A stretch of 64,000 nucleotides of DNA from Nocardioides anomalus (GCF_011046535.1 NZ_CP049257.1:3224001-3288000); one strand, 5' to 3'; shown: positions 17,886-28,995, counted from the first letter of the stretch. Notes: generated by a model from the letters alone, not told the origin. A program made the numbers and translations.

Positions 17886-20627
17886 GTGAGTCGGAGCGTC
17901 GGGAGCAACCCGTTCCTCCCGACGGCCCTCGACCCTGCCGACCTGCTGGGCGCGATCGCCGACGGGTTGTGGATGTTCGACGACGACGGCCGCACCACGT
18001 TCGCCAACGCGCAGATGGCGCGGATGCTCGGCCGCGAGCTGGACGAGATGCCGGGCTTCTCGGTCTTCGAGGCGCTCGACGAGCAGGGCCGGGCGGACTT
18101 CCGCCGCCACCTCGACGAGCGCCGCACGCGCACGGCCAGCGCCCAGGACCTCCCCTGCCTGCTCGTCCGCAGGGACGGCACCACCCGGTGGGCCCTGGTC
18201 AGCCACCACCCCGTCCTGGTCGACGGTGAGCCGCGCGGCTGGCTCTACCGGGCCAAGGACAACGGCGAGCAGCGCAGGCTGGTCGAGGAGCTGCGGCGTC
18301 GCCACGCCCAGTTCGCCGAGCTCCAGCAGCTGGCGCACATCGGGAGCTGGGAGCGGGACCTGTCCAGCGACGAGGTGGTGTGGTCGGAGGAGACCTACCG
18401 CCTGTGCCGGGTCGACCCCGCGACGTTCAGCCCGAACAGCGACACCTTCATGGCGCTGCTCAACCCGACCGACGCCCTCGTGCTGGCCGAGAAGTACGCC
18501 GCCATGCTGGCCGGTGGACCCCCGCTGGACGACGAGGCGCGGCTGGTCGACGAGCACGGCGAGGTGACCTGGCTGCGCGTGCGCGGTGTGATGAGTCGCG
18601 ACAGCGAGGGCCGCCCGGTCCGCGTGGGCGGGACCCTGCAGGACGTCACCGAGGCCAAGCGGGCGGCGGAGGGCCAGCAGTTCCTGGCCGAGCTCTCGGG
18701 TGCGGCCAACCAGGCCGAGAGCCTGACCGAGCTGTTCTTCAGCGTGGACCGCAACATCCGCCTGCACTCCGGCTGGCGGGCCCTGCTCGCCTCGGGGCCG
18801 CACCACCGCGACCCGAGCCGGCCGTTCTTCGCACCGATGCAGGACGCGATGAGCCCGGAGCTGACCGCCATCGCCGAGGAGCTGGCCCAGGCCGTCTTCG
18901 ACACCCACCGGCCCGCCACGGCCCGCAGCCCCCACGGCACGGTGCTGCTCGGCGGCCCCGCCCTGGTCGACGGCGACCTGGCCTGCACCATCGTCAGCGA
19001 CACCGGGTCACCGAACCCGCCCAGCCCCTCCGACCTCGCGCTCTACGACCAGATGCTCCACCACCTGGCGCACGTGGCCGAGCGGGCCCAGGCCGCCGAG
19101 GAGCTGGCCGCCGCCCGCGACGACGCCCTGCAGGCCTCGCGGGCCAAGTCGGAGTTCCTGGCCACCATGAGTCACGAGATCCGCACCCCGCTCAACGGCG
19201 TCATCGGGCTGAGCGAGCTGATGCGGCACACCGACCTCAGCCCCGAGCAGGCCCGCCTGGCCTCGGGCATCGACCAGGCCGGCCGGTCCCTGCTGGCCCT
19301 GGTCAACGACATCCTCGACCTGTCCAAGATCGAGGCCGGCCGCCTGGACCTGGAGGAGGTCGACTTCGAGCTGCGACCCGTGCTGGCCCAGAGCATCGGG
19401 CTGGTGGTGGACCAGGCCCGCGAGAAGGGCCTGGACCTCGACGTGCGCGTCGAGCCCGGCGTACCGCTCGTCGTGCGCGGTGACCCGGTCCGCCTCGGCC
19501 AGGTGGTGACCAACCTGGCCTCCAACGCGGTGAAGTTCACCGCCGAGGGCGGGATCGCGGTCCACGTCGACTGGGTCGACGGGCTGCTGCGGGTCGACGT
19601 CGAGGACACCGGCATCGGGGTCCGACCGGAGCAGGCCGAGCGGCTGTTCGAGCCGTTCGCGCAGGCCGACAGCTCCACCACCCGCACCTACGGCGGCACC
19701 GGGCTCGGGCTCGCCATCAGCAGCCGGATCGTGGCCGCGACGGGCGGTCGGATCGGCGTGGACACCAGCCGACCGGTCGGCAGCACGTTCTGGTTCACCA
19801 TGCGGCTCGCCGCCTCCACGGTCCCGCCCGTGCCCCCGGAGCTCGCCGTGCAGCGGGCGTCGGCCGACGACGAGCGACCCGCCGCGGGACGGGTCCTCGT
19901 CGTCGAGGACAACGCGATCAACCAGCTCGTGGCCGAGGGCATGCTGCGCCGGCTCGGGTACGACGTCACGCTGGCCGGCAACGGCTCGGCGGCCGTGGCG
20001 TGGGTGGCGGCCGAGCCGGACCGCTTCGACGCCATCCTCATGGACTGCCAGATGCCGGTCATGGACGGCTTCGACGCCACCCGCGCCATCCGCGCGCAGG
20101 AGGACGATGGCCGCCACACCCCGATCATCGCGATGACCGCCGCCGCCCTGACCGAGGAGCGCGAGCAGTGCTTCGCGGCCGGCATGGACGACTTCCTCAC
20201 CAAGCCCGTCGACCCCGCCCGCCTCGAGGCCACGCTCGCCCGCTGGGTCCCGCGGCCGAGCGTCGCCGAGCCCGCCGACCGCGACCACGTGGCCAGCCGG
20301 CTCGGCGAGCTCCGGGCCATGGGCCTGGAGCCCGCGCTGCTGGTCCAGCTGGTCGGTGCCTACGACGACGTGGTCCGCGACTCCCTGGTCGCCGTGCGCG
20401 ACGCCGTGCGCGTCGCCGACCACGCCGAGGTGGCCCGCCAGGCCCACGCCCTGCGTGGCGCGGCGAGCAACCTCGGCCTGGCCGGCCTCGTCGAGCTCTG
20501 TCGCGCGGTCGAGGCCGCCGCCGGCGCGGGCGAGCTCCCCACCCCCGCCGCCGTGGACACCCTGGCCGGCGCGGCCACCGAGGGCGCCGCGCTGCTGCGG
20601 GAGTTCCTGGTCTCCGTCGCCCCCTGA
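17886..20627 (+). CDS. hybrid sensor histidine kinase (PAS-PAS-HisKA-HATPase-REC-HPt)
   Basis: Phosphorelay sensor of 913 residues with no clear transmembrane segment, so probably cytosolic. Order: PAS at about 15-125, second PAS with PAC at about 140-260, a GAF-like linker to about 400, HisKA with SHEIRTPLNGV (His430), HATPase with NAVKFT, DTGIGV and GTGLGL, receiver with VLVVEDN and MDCQMPVMDG (Asp720), and HPt with HALRGAASNLG (His854). All phosphotransfer residues of a four-step relay are present. No separate response regulator is adjacent. The GTG start is chosen at the beginning of the PAS domain; the ribosome site is weak. Confidence 0.92.
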   Translation: MSRSVGSNPFLPTALDPADLLGAIADGLWMFDDDGRTTFANAQMARMLGRELDEMPGFSVFEALDEQGRADFRRHLDERRTRTASAQDLPCLLVRRDGTTRWALVSHHPVLVDGEPRGWLYRAKDNGEQRRLVEELRRRHAQFAELQQLAHIGSWERDLSSDEVVWSEETYRLCRVDPATFSPNSDTFMALLNPTDALVLAEKYAAMLAGGPPLDDEARLVDEHGEVTWLRVRGVMSRDSEGRPVRVGGTLQDVTEAKRAAEGQQFLAELSGAANQAESLTELFFSVDRNIRLHSGWRALLASGPHHRDPSRPFFAPMQDAMSPELTAIAEELAQAVFDTHRPATARSPHGTVLLGGPALVDGDLACTIVSDTGSPNPPSPSDLALYDQMLHHLAHVAERAQAAEELAAARDDALQASRAKSEFLATMSHEIRTPLNGVIGLSELMRHTDLSPEQARLASGIDQAGRSLLALVNDILDLSKIEAGRLDLEEVDFELRPVLAQSIGLVVDQAREKGLDLDVRVEPGVPLVVRGDPVRLGQVVTNLASNAVKFTAEGGIAVHVDWVDGLLRVDVEDTGIGVRPEQAERLFEPFAQADSSTTRTYGGTGLGLAISSRIVAATGGRIGVDTSRPVGSTFWFTMRLAASTVPPVPPELAVQRASADDERPAAGRVLVVEDNAINQLVAEGMLRRLGYDVTLAGNGSAAVAWVAAEPDRFDAILMDCQMPVMDGFDATRAIRAQEDDGRHTPIIAMTAAALTEEREQCFAAGMDDFLTKPVDPARLEATLARWVPRPSVAEPADRDHVASRLGELRAMGLEPALLVQLVGAYDDVVRDSLVAVRDAVRVADHAEVARQAHALRGAASNLGLAGLVELCRAVEAAAGAGELPTPAAVDTLAGAATEGAALLREFLVSVAP

Positions 20628-20645
20628 GCGCCGGGTCGCCGCCCC

Positions 20646-21263
20646 TCAGGCGCCGCAGGCGTCCGGGTTGCGTCGGTCGACGCGGCGGTAGACCGTCCGC
20701 CGTGGGTTCGCATCCGGCGTCGCCGTGGCCCACCCGCGCTGGAGCAGCCGCTTGCCCACGTCGAGCCGCCCGCGCTCGACGTAGCGCACCAGACGGCCGT
20801 CGGCGTCGGTCTCGACCCCCGCCGGCACCAGCGTCACGTCCCGGCCCACGACCAGCCGGGCCAGCCCGAGCGCCCCGCAGCGGTCGGCGATCCCGGCCAG
20901 CCGCACCTCGGTGCCGTCGCGCAGCCGCAGCGTCTGCCCGTCCACCGCGGCGCTGACCTGGTAGGTCCGCGGCTCGGCCGCCGTCGGCGCCGCGGCCGGC
21001 GGCCTCGGCTCCGGGTCGTCACCGGACACCGCCCAGCCCAGGCCCAGGACGACGACCAGCAGCACCAGGACCCCGGCCGCCACGGCCCACACCCGCCCGC
21101 CCGGCCCACGCCGCGGCGCCGTGACCGGCGCGCCCGCGGGCGCGACGGAGCGCCGCTCGGTCCACCGCGCACCGTCCCAGTAGCGCTGGTGGCCGGGCGG
21201 ACGCTCGTAGTCCGGGTACCAGCCCGGCGCGACACCCCCGACGTCACCCCACCATTGGACCAG
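20646..21263 (-). CDS. DUF2510 - transmembrane - nuclease-fold (SNase-like) protein, start uncertain
   Basis: The frame encodes an N-terminal DUF2510 motif (APGWYPDYERPPGHQRYWDG), a Pro/Ala linker, one transmembrane helix (VAAGVLVLLVVVLGLGWAV), and an outer domain resembling the staphylococcal-nuclease fold (VDGQTLRLRDGTEVRLAGI, GRDVTLVP, DADGRLVRYV, LLQRGWA). One basic active-site position is present but the acidic residue is not evident, so activity is doubtful. No ATG, GTG or TTG lies between the in-frame stop at 21281-21279 and the GTG at 21092, which is already inside the membrane helix. The interval given uses a CTG at 21263; a frameshift is the alternative. It follows sdhB by 35 nt. 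Confidence 0.6.
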   Translation of the reverse strand: MVQWWGDVGGVAPGWYPDYERPPGHQRYWDGARWTERRSVAPAGAPVTAPRRGPGGRVWAVAAGVLVLLVVVLGLGWAVSGDDPEPRPPAAAPTAAEPRTYQVSAAVDGQTLRLRDGTEVRLAGIADRCGALGLARLVVGRDVTLVPAGVETDADGRLVRYVERGRLDVGKRLLQRGWATATPDANPRRTVYRRVDRRNPDACGA

Positions 21264-21298
21264 GGGTCTGGTGGCGGGTCACATCGGTGGGGCGCCGG

Positions 21299-22117
21299 TC
21301 AGGCCCTGGAGGCCGGCCGCTTGACCGACTGCGGCGTGTGCTTCGGCGGGGCCTCGCGGCCCTCGTTGTCCTTGTTGCGGATGCCGATCTTGTTGCCGAG
21401 CCACACCAGCGGGTCGTACTTCTTGTCGACCACGCGCTCCTTCATCGGGATGATCGCGTTGTCGGTGATGTGGATGCCCTCGGGGCAGACCTCGGTGCAG
21501 CACTTGGTGATGTTGCACATCCCGATGCCCGCCGCGGCCTGGGCCAGCTCGCGCCGGTCGTGGGTGTCCAGCGGGTGCATGTCGAGCTCGGCGTAGCGCA
21601 GGAAGAAGCGCGGACCGGCGAAGGCCGGCTTGTTGTCCTCGTGGTCACGCACGACGTGGCAGACGTTCTGGCACAGGAAGCACTCGATGCACTTGCGGAA
21701 CTCCTGGCCGCGCTCGACGTCGATCTGGGCCATCCGGCGCTTGCCGTCGGCGTCACGGGGCGGCAGCGACACCGAGGGGAGCTCGGCGGCCTTCTCGTAG
21801 TTGTAGGAGACGTCGGTGACCAGGTCCCGCACGATCGGGAACGCCCGGACCGGGGTGACCGTGATGGTCTCCTCCGGCTCGAAGTCCGACAGGCGGGTCA
21901 TGCACATCAGCCGCGGCCGGCCGTTGATCTCGGCCGAGCAGGAGCCGCACTTGCCGGCCTTGCAGTTCCAGCGGACCGCGAGGTCGCCGGCCTGGGTGGC
22001 CTGGAGGCGGTGGATCGCGTCGAGCACGACCTCGCCCTCGGACACCTCGACGGTGTAGTCCTGCAGCGCACCGCTCTGGTCGTCACCGCGCCAGACGCGC
22101 ATCTTCAGGTCAGGCAT
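21299..22117 (-). CDS. sdhB: succinate dehydrogenase iron-sulfur subunit, mycobacterial Sdh1 type
   Basis: Electron-transfer subunit of 272 residues. The N-terminal ferredoxin domain carries the 2Fe-2S motif CKAGKCGSC with a distal Cys in RLMCM; the C-terminal domain has CIECFLCQNVC and CNITKCCTEVCP for the other clusters. It ends in a Lys/Arg-rich tail of about 35 residues. The ATG 22117 lies 7 nt after the sdhA stop. With the two upstream genes it makes a membrane-anchor/flavoprotein/FeS order (anchor-A-B) like Rv0249c-Rv0247c of Mycobacterium tuberculosis. Confidence 0.94.
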   Translation of the reverse strand: MPDLKMRVWRGDDQSGALQDYTVEVSEGEVVLDAIHRLQATQAGDLAVRWNCKAGKCGSCSAEINGRPRLMCMTRLSDFEPEETITVTPVRAFPIVRDLVTDVSYNYEKAAELPSVSLPPRDADGKRRMAQIDVERGQEFRKCIECFLCQNVCHVVRDHEDNKPAFAGPRFFLRYAELDMHPLDTHDRRELAQAAAGIGMCNITKCCTEVCPEGIHITDNAIIPMKERVVDKKYDPLVWLGNKIGIRNKDNEGREAPPKHTPQSVKRPASRA

Positions 22118-22124
22118 CGCATCC

Positions 22125-23927
22125 TCACTTGTCCTCGAAGAACGTCTTGAGCTCGTCCGGCATGATCGGCAGCGGCTTCTCGACCAGGTCGACGCCGTCG
22201 CGGGCGTCGTTGAGCGTGAGCACGAGGTTCTTCGCGCCCCACTCGGGGTCCGGCCCGGGGAAGTCGTCGCGGGTGTGACCGCCGCGCGACTCCTCGCGGG
22301 TGAGCGCGGCCTTCGCGATGCACTCCGAGACCAGCAGCATGTTGTGGATGTCGATCGACAGGTGCCAGCCCGGGTTGTACGCGCGGCCGCCGTCGACGTG
22401 CAGGTGCGCGGCCCGCTCCTTGAGCGCCTCGATCTCCTTGAGCGACAGCTCGAGCTCGTCGGCCTTGCGGATGATGCCGACCAGGTCGTTCATCGTCTGC
22501 TGGAGGTCGGCCTGGATCGTGTAGGCGTTCTCGGCCCCCTTGGAGTCGAACGGCGCCAGCGCCTCGGCCTCGGCCTCGGCGAGCACGTCGTCCGGTACGC
22601 CGGAGCGCTCGGTCAGCGACGACGCGCGCTCGGCCGCGGCCTCACCGGCCCGCTTGCCGAACACGATGAGGTCCGACAGCGAGTTGCCGCCGAGCCGGTT
22701 GGAGCCGTGCATGCCGCCGGAGCACTCCCCCACGGCGTACAGCCCGGGGACCGCCGACAGCTCGGTGTCCGGGTCCACCTCGACGCCGCCCATGACGTAG
22801 TGGCAGGTCGGGCCGATCTCCATCGGCTCCTTGGTGATGTCGACGTCGGCCAGCTCCTTGAACTGGTGGTACATCGACGGCAGCCGCTTGTGGATGAACT
22901 CGGGTGTGCGGCGCGAGGCGATGTCGAGGAAGACGCCGCCGTGCGGTGATCCCCGGCCGGCCTTGATCTCGGCGTTGATGGCGCGCGCGACCTCGTCGCG
23001 GGGCAGCAGCTCGGGCGGGCGCCGGTTGTTCTTCTTGTCGTCGTACCACCGGTCGGCCTCTTCGATCGTGTCCGCCGTCTCGGCCTTGAAGAACTCCGGG
23101 ATGTGGTTGAACATGAACCGCTCGCCGTCGGAGTTCTTGAGCACCCCGCCGTCGCCGCGGACCGACTCGGTGACCAGCAGCCCCTTGACCGAGGGCGGCC
23201 AGACCATGCCGGTCGGGTGGAACTGGACGAACTCCATGTTGATGAGCGCAGCGCCGGCGCGCAGGGCCAGCGCGTGGCCGTCGCCGGTGTACTCCCAGGA
23301 GTTCGAGGTGACCTTGAACGACTTGCCGATGCCGCCGGTGGCCAGCACCACCGAGGGCGCCTCGAAGGCCAGGAAGGTGCCGGTCTCGCGCCAGTAGGCG
23401 AAGGCGCCGGAGATGGCGCCGGAGCCGTCCTTGAACAGGTCGGTGACCGTGCACTCCATGAACACGTCGATGCCGAGGGCCACGGCGCGCTGCTGGAGGG
23501 TGCGGATCATCTCCAGGCCGGTGCGGTCGCCGACGTGGGCGAGCCGGGCGTAGCGGTGGCCGCCGAAGTCGCGCTGGGAGATCAGCCCGTCGTCGGTGCG
23601 GTCGAACAGTGCGCCCCAGTCCTCGAGCTCCTGGACGCGCTCGGGCGCCTCCTGGGCGTGCAGCTGGGCCATCCGCCAGTTGTTGAGCATCTTCCCGCCA
23701 CGCATGGTGTCGCGGAAGTGCACCTCCCAGTTGTCCTCGGGCCAGCGGTTGCCCATGGCCGCGGCGATGCCGCCCTCGGCCATCACCGTGTGCGCCTTGC
23801 CGAGCAGGGACTTGCACACGATGGCGGTCTTCGCGCCGGCCTCGTGGGCGGCGATCGCGGCGCGCAGGCCGGAGCCGCCGGCCCCGATCACCACGACGTC
23901 GTACTGGTGCTTCTCGATCTCAGTCAC
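22125..23927 (-). CDS. sdhA: succinate dehydrogenase flavoprotein subunit, mycobacterial Sdh1 type
   Basis: FAD subunit of 600 residues oxidising succinate. The Rossmann motif GAGGSGLRAAI starts at about residue 15; KAHTVMAEGGIAAAMG includes the His expected to bind FAD covalently; HPTGMVWP, TESVRGDGG and the C-terminal RRxxxGGHTR-like ESRGGHTRDDF are substrate and proton-path segments. The GTG start (23927) is preceded by GAGGGG and lies 20 nt after the anchor gene stop. The sequence family differs from the sdhA of the divergent operon. Confidence 0.95.
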   Translation of the reverse strand: MTEIEKHQYDVVVIGAGGSGLRAAIAAHEAGAKTAIVCKSLLGKAHTVMAEGGIAAAMGNRWPEDNWEVHFRDTMRGGKMLNNWRMAQLHAQEAPERVQELEDWGALFDRTDDGLISQRDFGGHRYARLAHVGDRTGLEMIRTLQQRAVALGIDVFMECTVTDLFKDGSGAISGAFAYWRETGTFLAFEAPSVVLATGGIGKSFKVTSNSWEYTGDGHALALRAGAALINMEFVQFHPTGMVWPPSVKGLLVTESVRGDGGVLKNSDGERFMFNHIPEFFKAETADTIEEADRWYDDKKNNRRPPELLPRDEVARAINAEIKAGRGSPHGGVFLDIASRRTPEFIHKRLPSMYHQFKELADVDITKEPMEIGPTCHYVMGGVEVDPDTELSAVPGLYAVGECSGGMHGSNRLGGNSLSDLIVFGKRAGEAAAERASSLTERSGVPDDVLAEAEAEALAPFDSKGAENAYTIQADLQQTMNDLVGIIRKADELELSLKEIEALKERAAHLHVDGGRAYNPGWHLSIDIHNMLLVSECIAKAALTREESRGGHTRDDFPGPDPEWGAKNLVLTLNDARDGVDLVEKPLPIMPDELKTFFEDK

Positions 23928-23947
23928 GGCCAACCCCTCAGCAGACC

Positions 23948-24784
23948 TCAGAAGAACCGCGGGTCGTCGAAGACGTTCGACGCCAGCAGCAGGACGTAGA
24001 GGTCGACGAGCCAGATGGAGAACAGCGAGGCCCACGCGAAGGTCGCGTGCCGCGCGTTCAGCTTGGAGACCCAGGTCCACAGCTTGTAGCGGACCGGGTG
24101 CTTGGAGAAGTGCCGCATCCGCCCGCCCACGATGTGGCGGCAGGAGTGGCACGACAGCGTGTAGGCCCAGATGAAGGCGACGTTGACGACCATCAGGACC
24201 GAGCCGAGGCCCATGTGGCCCCACTCGTGGTCGGCGTTGCGGAAGGAGATCACCGTGTCGTAGGTGAGGATCACGCCGATGACGACCGCGGCGTACCAGA
24301 ACCAGCGGTGGGCGTTCTGCAGGATCAGCGGGAAGCGCGTCTCGCCGGAGTACGCCGCGTGCGGCTCGGCCACCCCGCAGGCCGGCGGCGAGAGCCAGAA
24401 CGAGCGGTAGTAGGCCTTGCGGTAGTAGTAGCAGGTCATCCGGAAGCCGAGCGGGAAGATCAGGATGATCAGCGCCGCCGACAGCGGCCACCACGAGAAC
24501 GGCTGGCCGAAGTCCGAGGCCCCGTCCACGCAGTCACCGAGGCACGGCGAGTAGAACGGCGAGAGGTACGGCGAGTCGTAGTAGCGGCTGCCCATGAACG
24601 CCCGGACGGTCGCGTAGACGACGAAGGCGGAGAAGACGACGAAGGTCGTCAGCGGGTAGAGCCACCAGCGGTCCTGCCGCAGGGTCCGGTCCTCGATGAG
24701 GGCCCGGGTCGGGCCGCCGACCCCCGCGCCCAGCGGACCGTCGCCGTCCCTGGTTGCCGTCCCACGCGCGTCCGTCGACGCCAT
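23948..24784 (-). CDS. succinate dehydrogenase membrane anchor, Sdh1 type
   Basis: Single membrane subunit of 278 residues with five hydrophobic helices (about residues 42-66, 97-121, 160-182, 193-217, 248-271). Potential cofactor ligands cluster in helix 4, TLSCHSCRHIVGG, with further His in NAHRWFWY and DHEWGHMG. From memory, the mycobacterial Sdh1 anchor was described with a membrane-embedded Rieske-like cluster, and the Cys-His cluster here is consistent with that. ATG 24784 is fixed by a GGAGGTGG ribosome site. First gene of the leftward sdh operon. Confidence 0.85.
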   Translation of the reverse strand: MASTDARGTATRDGDGPLGAGVGGPTRALIEDRTLRQDRWWLYPLTTFVVFSAFVVYATVRAFMGSRYYDSPYLSPFYSPCLGDCVDGASDFGQPFSWWPLSAALIILIFPLGFRMTCYYYRKAYYRSFWLSPPACGVAEPHAAYSGETRFPLILQNAHRWFWYAAVVIGVILTYDTVISFRNADHEWGHMGLGSVLMVVNVAFIWAYTLSCHSCRHIVGGRMRHFSKHPVRYKLWTWVSKLNARHATFAWASLFSIWLVDLYVLLLASNVFDDPRFF

Positions 24785-24868
24785 GACCACCTCCGTCGGA
24801 GCTGCGCCCTGCGCGGACGCGCAGCAGCACCATGTCACAGGAGCCCCAGGCGGGTGTGACCTGGAGCA

Positions 24869-24884
24869 CGCGACATAGATCACA
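24869..24884. promoter_or_regulatory. candidate Crp/GlxR-type operator between the two sdh operons
   Basis: On the minus strand TGTGATCTATGTCGCG matches the TGTGANNTANNTCACA consensus at 10 of 12 defined positions. It sits in the 163-bp divergent region. A 6-bp inverted repeat (GTCACA / TGTGAC, 24835-24860) lies beside it. GlxR/Crp control of sdh is known in Corynebacterium; here it is inference. Confidence 0.45.
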
Positions 24885-24947
24885 CCGTGCGGATGCTCAC
24901 CTCGGGTTCGGTACGGCGCGGCGGGGGCCGGGGCGTAGCGTGATGGG

Positions 24948-25666
24948 GTGGCGACGACGCGTCCGAGTCCGGGCCAGACGACGGGTCTGGTGACCGGCGC
25001 CAGAGCGGCCAGATCGACGATCGCACTGAAGATGCTGATGGCCGTCACCGGCCTGCTCTTCGTGCTCTACGTGCTGGCGCACATGTACGGCAACCTCAAG
25101 GCCTTCAGCGGCCACGACGCCTTCAACGAGTACGCCCACCACCTGCGCACCCTGGGTGAGCCCGTGCTCCCGCACGGCGGCTTCCTGTGGATCGCGCGGG
25201 CGGTGCTGCTGGTCTCACTGGTGGTGCACGTCTACGCGGCCGTGGTGCTGTGGCGGCGCAAGGAGCGCGCGCGCTCCCAGAAGTACGTCATGCGCAAGCC
25301 CAAGAACTCGACGTTCTCCTCGCACTGGATGCGCTGGGGCGGCGTCACGCTGCTGCTCTTCCTCATCTGGCACCTGCTGAACTTCACCGTCGGCAAGATC
25401 AACGTGCAGGGCGGGCCGACCGACGACCCGTACGACCTGCTGGTCGACAGCTTCGACACCTGGTGGCTCACGCTGATCTACCTGGTCGCGATGGGCGCGC
25501 TGGCCATGCACATCCGCCACGGCGTCTGGAGCGCCTCGCAGACCCTGGGCCTGACCAACAACGCCCGGGCCCGGCGCAACGCGAACGTGCTCGGCGTCCT
25601 CCTGGCCACCGTCATCGCCGGCGGCTTCTCGCTCGTTCCGATCTTCACCCTCTTCGGAGTCATCTC

Positions 25667-25670
<4 letters not shown>
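24948..25670 (+). CDS. sdhC: succinate dehydrogenase/fumarate reductase cytochrome b subunit (b558 family)
   Basis: Membrane anchor of 240 residues, di-haem b558 type as in Bacillus, Wolinella and Corynebacterium, using menaquinone. Five hydrophobic helices are readable, with conserved His in [37 protein letters not shown] and [10 protein letters not shown] as haem ligands or neighbours. The start is GTG 24948 (reading [10 protein letters not shown]); the stop overlaps the next start in ATGA. First gene of the rightward sdhCAB operon. Confidence 0.94.
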
Positions 25671-27729
<2,059 letters not shown>

Positions 27730-27730
<1 letters not shown>

Positions 27731-28473
27731 TGCGGATCACGCTCAAGATCTGGCGCCAGCCCAACTCCACCGAGCCGGGCGCGATGGTCGACTACGCCCT
27801 GGACGACGTCTCCGAGGACATGTCGTTCCTCGAGATGCTCGACGTCCTCAACGAGCAGCTGATCAGCGCCGGCGAGGAGCCGGTCGCCTTCGACTCCGAC
27901 TGCCGCGAGGGCATCTGCGGCAGCTGCGGGCTGATGATCAACGGCCAGGCCCACGGCCCCGAGGTCACCACCACCTGCCAGCTGCACATGCGCTCCTTCC
28001 AGGACGGCGACGAGATCGTCATCGAGCCCTGGCGCGCCGACCCCTTCCCGGTCCTCAAGGACCTGATGGTCGACCGCCGCGCCTTCGACCGGATGATCGC
28101 TGCCGGCGGCTACATCAGCGTCAACACCGGCGCCGCCCCCGACGCCCACGCCGTACCCGTGCCGAAGGAGAAGGCCGACCGCGCCTTCGACGTCGCCACC
28201 TGCATCGGCTGCGGCGCCTGCGTCGCCGCCTGCCCCAACGGCTCCGCGTCGCTGTTCCTCGGCGCCAAGATCACCCACCTCGGCGAGCTCCCCCAGGGCC
28301 AGGCCGAGCGCGACCTCCGCGTGGTCAACATGGTCGGCCAGCACGACCTCGAGGGCTTCGGCGGCTGCACCAACATCGGCGAGTGCACCGCCGCCTGCCC
28401 GAAGGAGATCCCGCTCGACGTGATCTCGAGGCTCAACTGGGACCTGCACGCCGCCTTGCGTCACGGTCACTAG
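27730..28473 (+). CDS. sdhB: succinate dehydrogenase/fumarate reductase iron-sulfur subunit
   Basis: FeS subunit of 247 residues. The 2Fe-2S motif is [10 protein letters not shown] with a distal Cys in VTTTCQLHM; the other clusters use [14 protein letters not shown] and [16 protein letters not shown]. The ATG overlaps the sdhA stop by one base. The last roughly 40 codons and the first bases after the stop are matched by an inverted, diverged copy just downstream (28524-28663). Completes a menaquinone-type complex with the two preceding genes. Confidence 0.95.
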
Positions 28474-28474
28474 T

Positions 28475-28500
28475 CGCCTCCGGCACGCAGACGGGAGGCG
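28475..28500 (+). terminator. terminator-like hairpin after sdhCAB
   Basis: CGCCTCC (28475-28481) and GGAGGCG (28494-28500) form a perfect 7-bp stem two bases after the sdhB stop. A second small hairpin (GCGCC-TTC-GGCGC, 28498-28510) overlaps it. No U-tract. Confidence 0.5.
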
Positions 28501-28523
28501 CCTTCGGCGCGAGGGGTCCACGC

Positions 28524-28663
28524 GCCGTAGGCGCCTGGTGACCGCGCCGCAGCGCGGCGTGCCGGTCCCAGTTGAGCCGGGAGATCACGTCGAGCGGGAT
28601 CTCCTTAGGGCAGGCCGCGGTGCACTCGCCGATGTTCGTGCAGCCGCTCGAGCCCTCGGCGTC
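28524..28663 (-). pseudogene. inverted remnant of a second sdhB 3' end
   Basis: On the minus strand this stretch encodes [19 protein letters not shown] and continues as ISRLNWDRHAALRRGH, matching the C-terminus of the upstream sdhB. It aligns without gaps to 28345-28484 over 140 nt with about 18 differences, so it forms a long inverted repeat with a spacer of about 40 nt. The equivalent of the stop codon is CAG. Coding differences are more often synonymous than not, so the copy probably evolved as a functional gene before truncation. Everything upstream of the matched part is absent. Confidence 0.85.
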
Positions 28664-28786
28664 GCGCGTTCTTCGGGACGCGCGCGGTCGGCGCTCCAGT
28701 CGTTCGTCGCCACGGTTGCGCCGGTGGCGCCTGATCAGCGGCACGGTCGTCTCAAGGCCTTCGACGTCGGCCAACTGCCCGCGCCG

Positions 28787-28880
28787 CGGCCTGGTCGGAC
28801 GGATCCGACTGCAGCATGGCCGGAGGCCGCAACGCGGCATGACCGGACGGCCGCGCAGCGGCGTGGTCAAGGCCGCTTGG
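28787..28880. repeat. cluster A of the CGGCATG-CGG repeat family
   Basis: About four degenerate units of 22-27 bp, each beginning CGGCNTGG or similar and containing CCGGAGGCCGC-like cores (for example CAGCATGGCCGGAGGCCGC at 28812). The rest of 28664-28995 holds no gene I can support. The same family recurs at 30181 and 31672. Confidence 0.6.
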
Positions 28881-28995
28881 CCACGCGAAGGACTGGTCAC
28901 CCGATCTCGGTGCGCCAAGCGGCGGGGCTTCGGCCTTCTGGCCCCGGCGGGCGGCACCGCGCTTCGTGTCGGCGGGAGGTGGTAACACTGCCAGC

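Noticed and set aside
24857..24884. A classic CRP site TGTGA-N6-TCACA from the first TGTGA
   Set aside because: The spacing between those half-sites is about 20 bp, too long; the better match is the overlapping site at 24869-24884.
28433..28957. Minus-strand frame containing SdhB-like text as a functional gene
   Set aside because: Only the last part of SdhB is present; the upstream part of the frame is unrelated low-complexity sequence.
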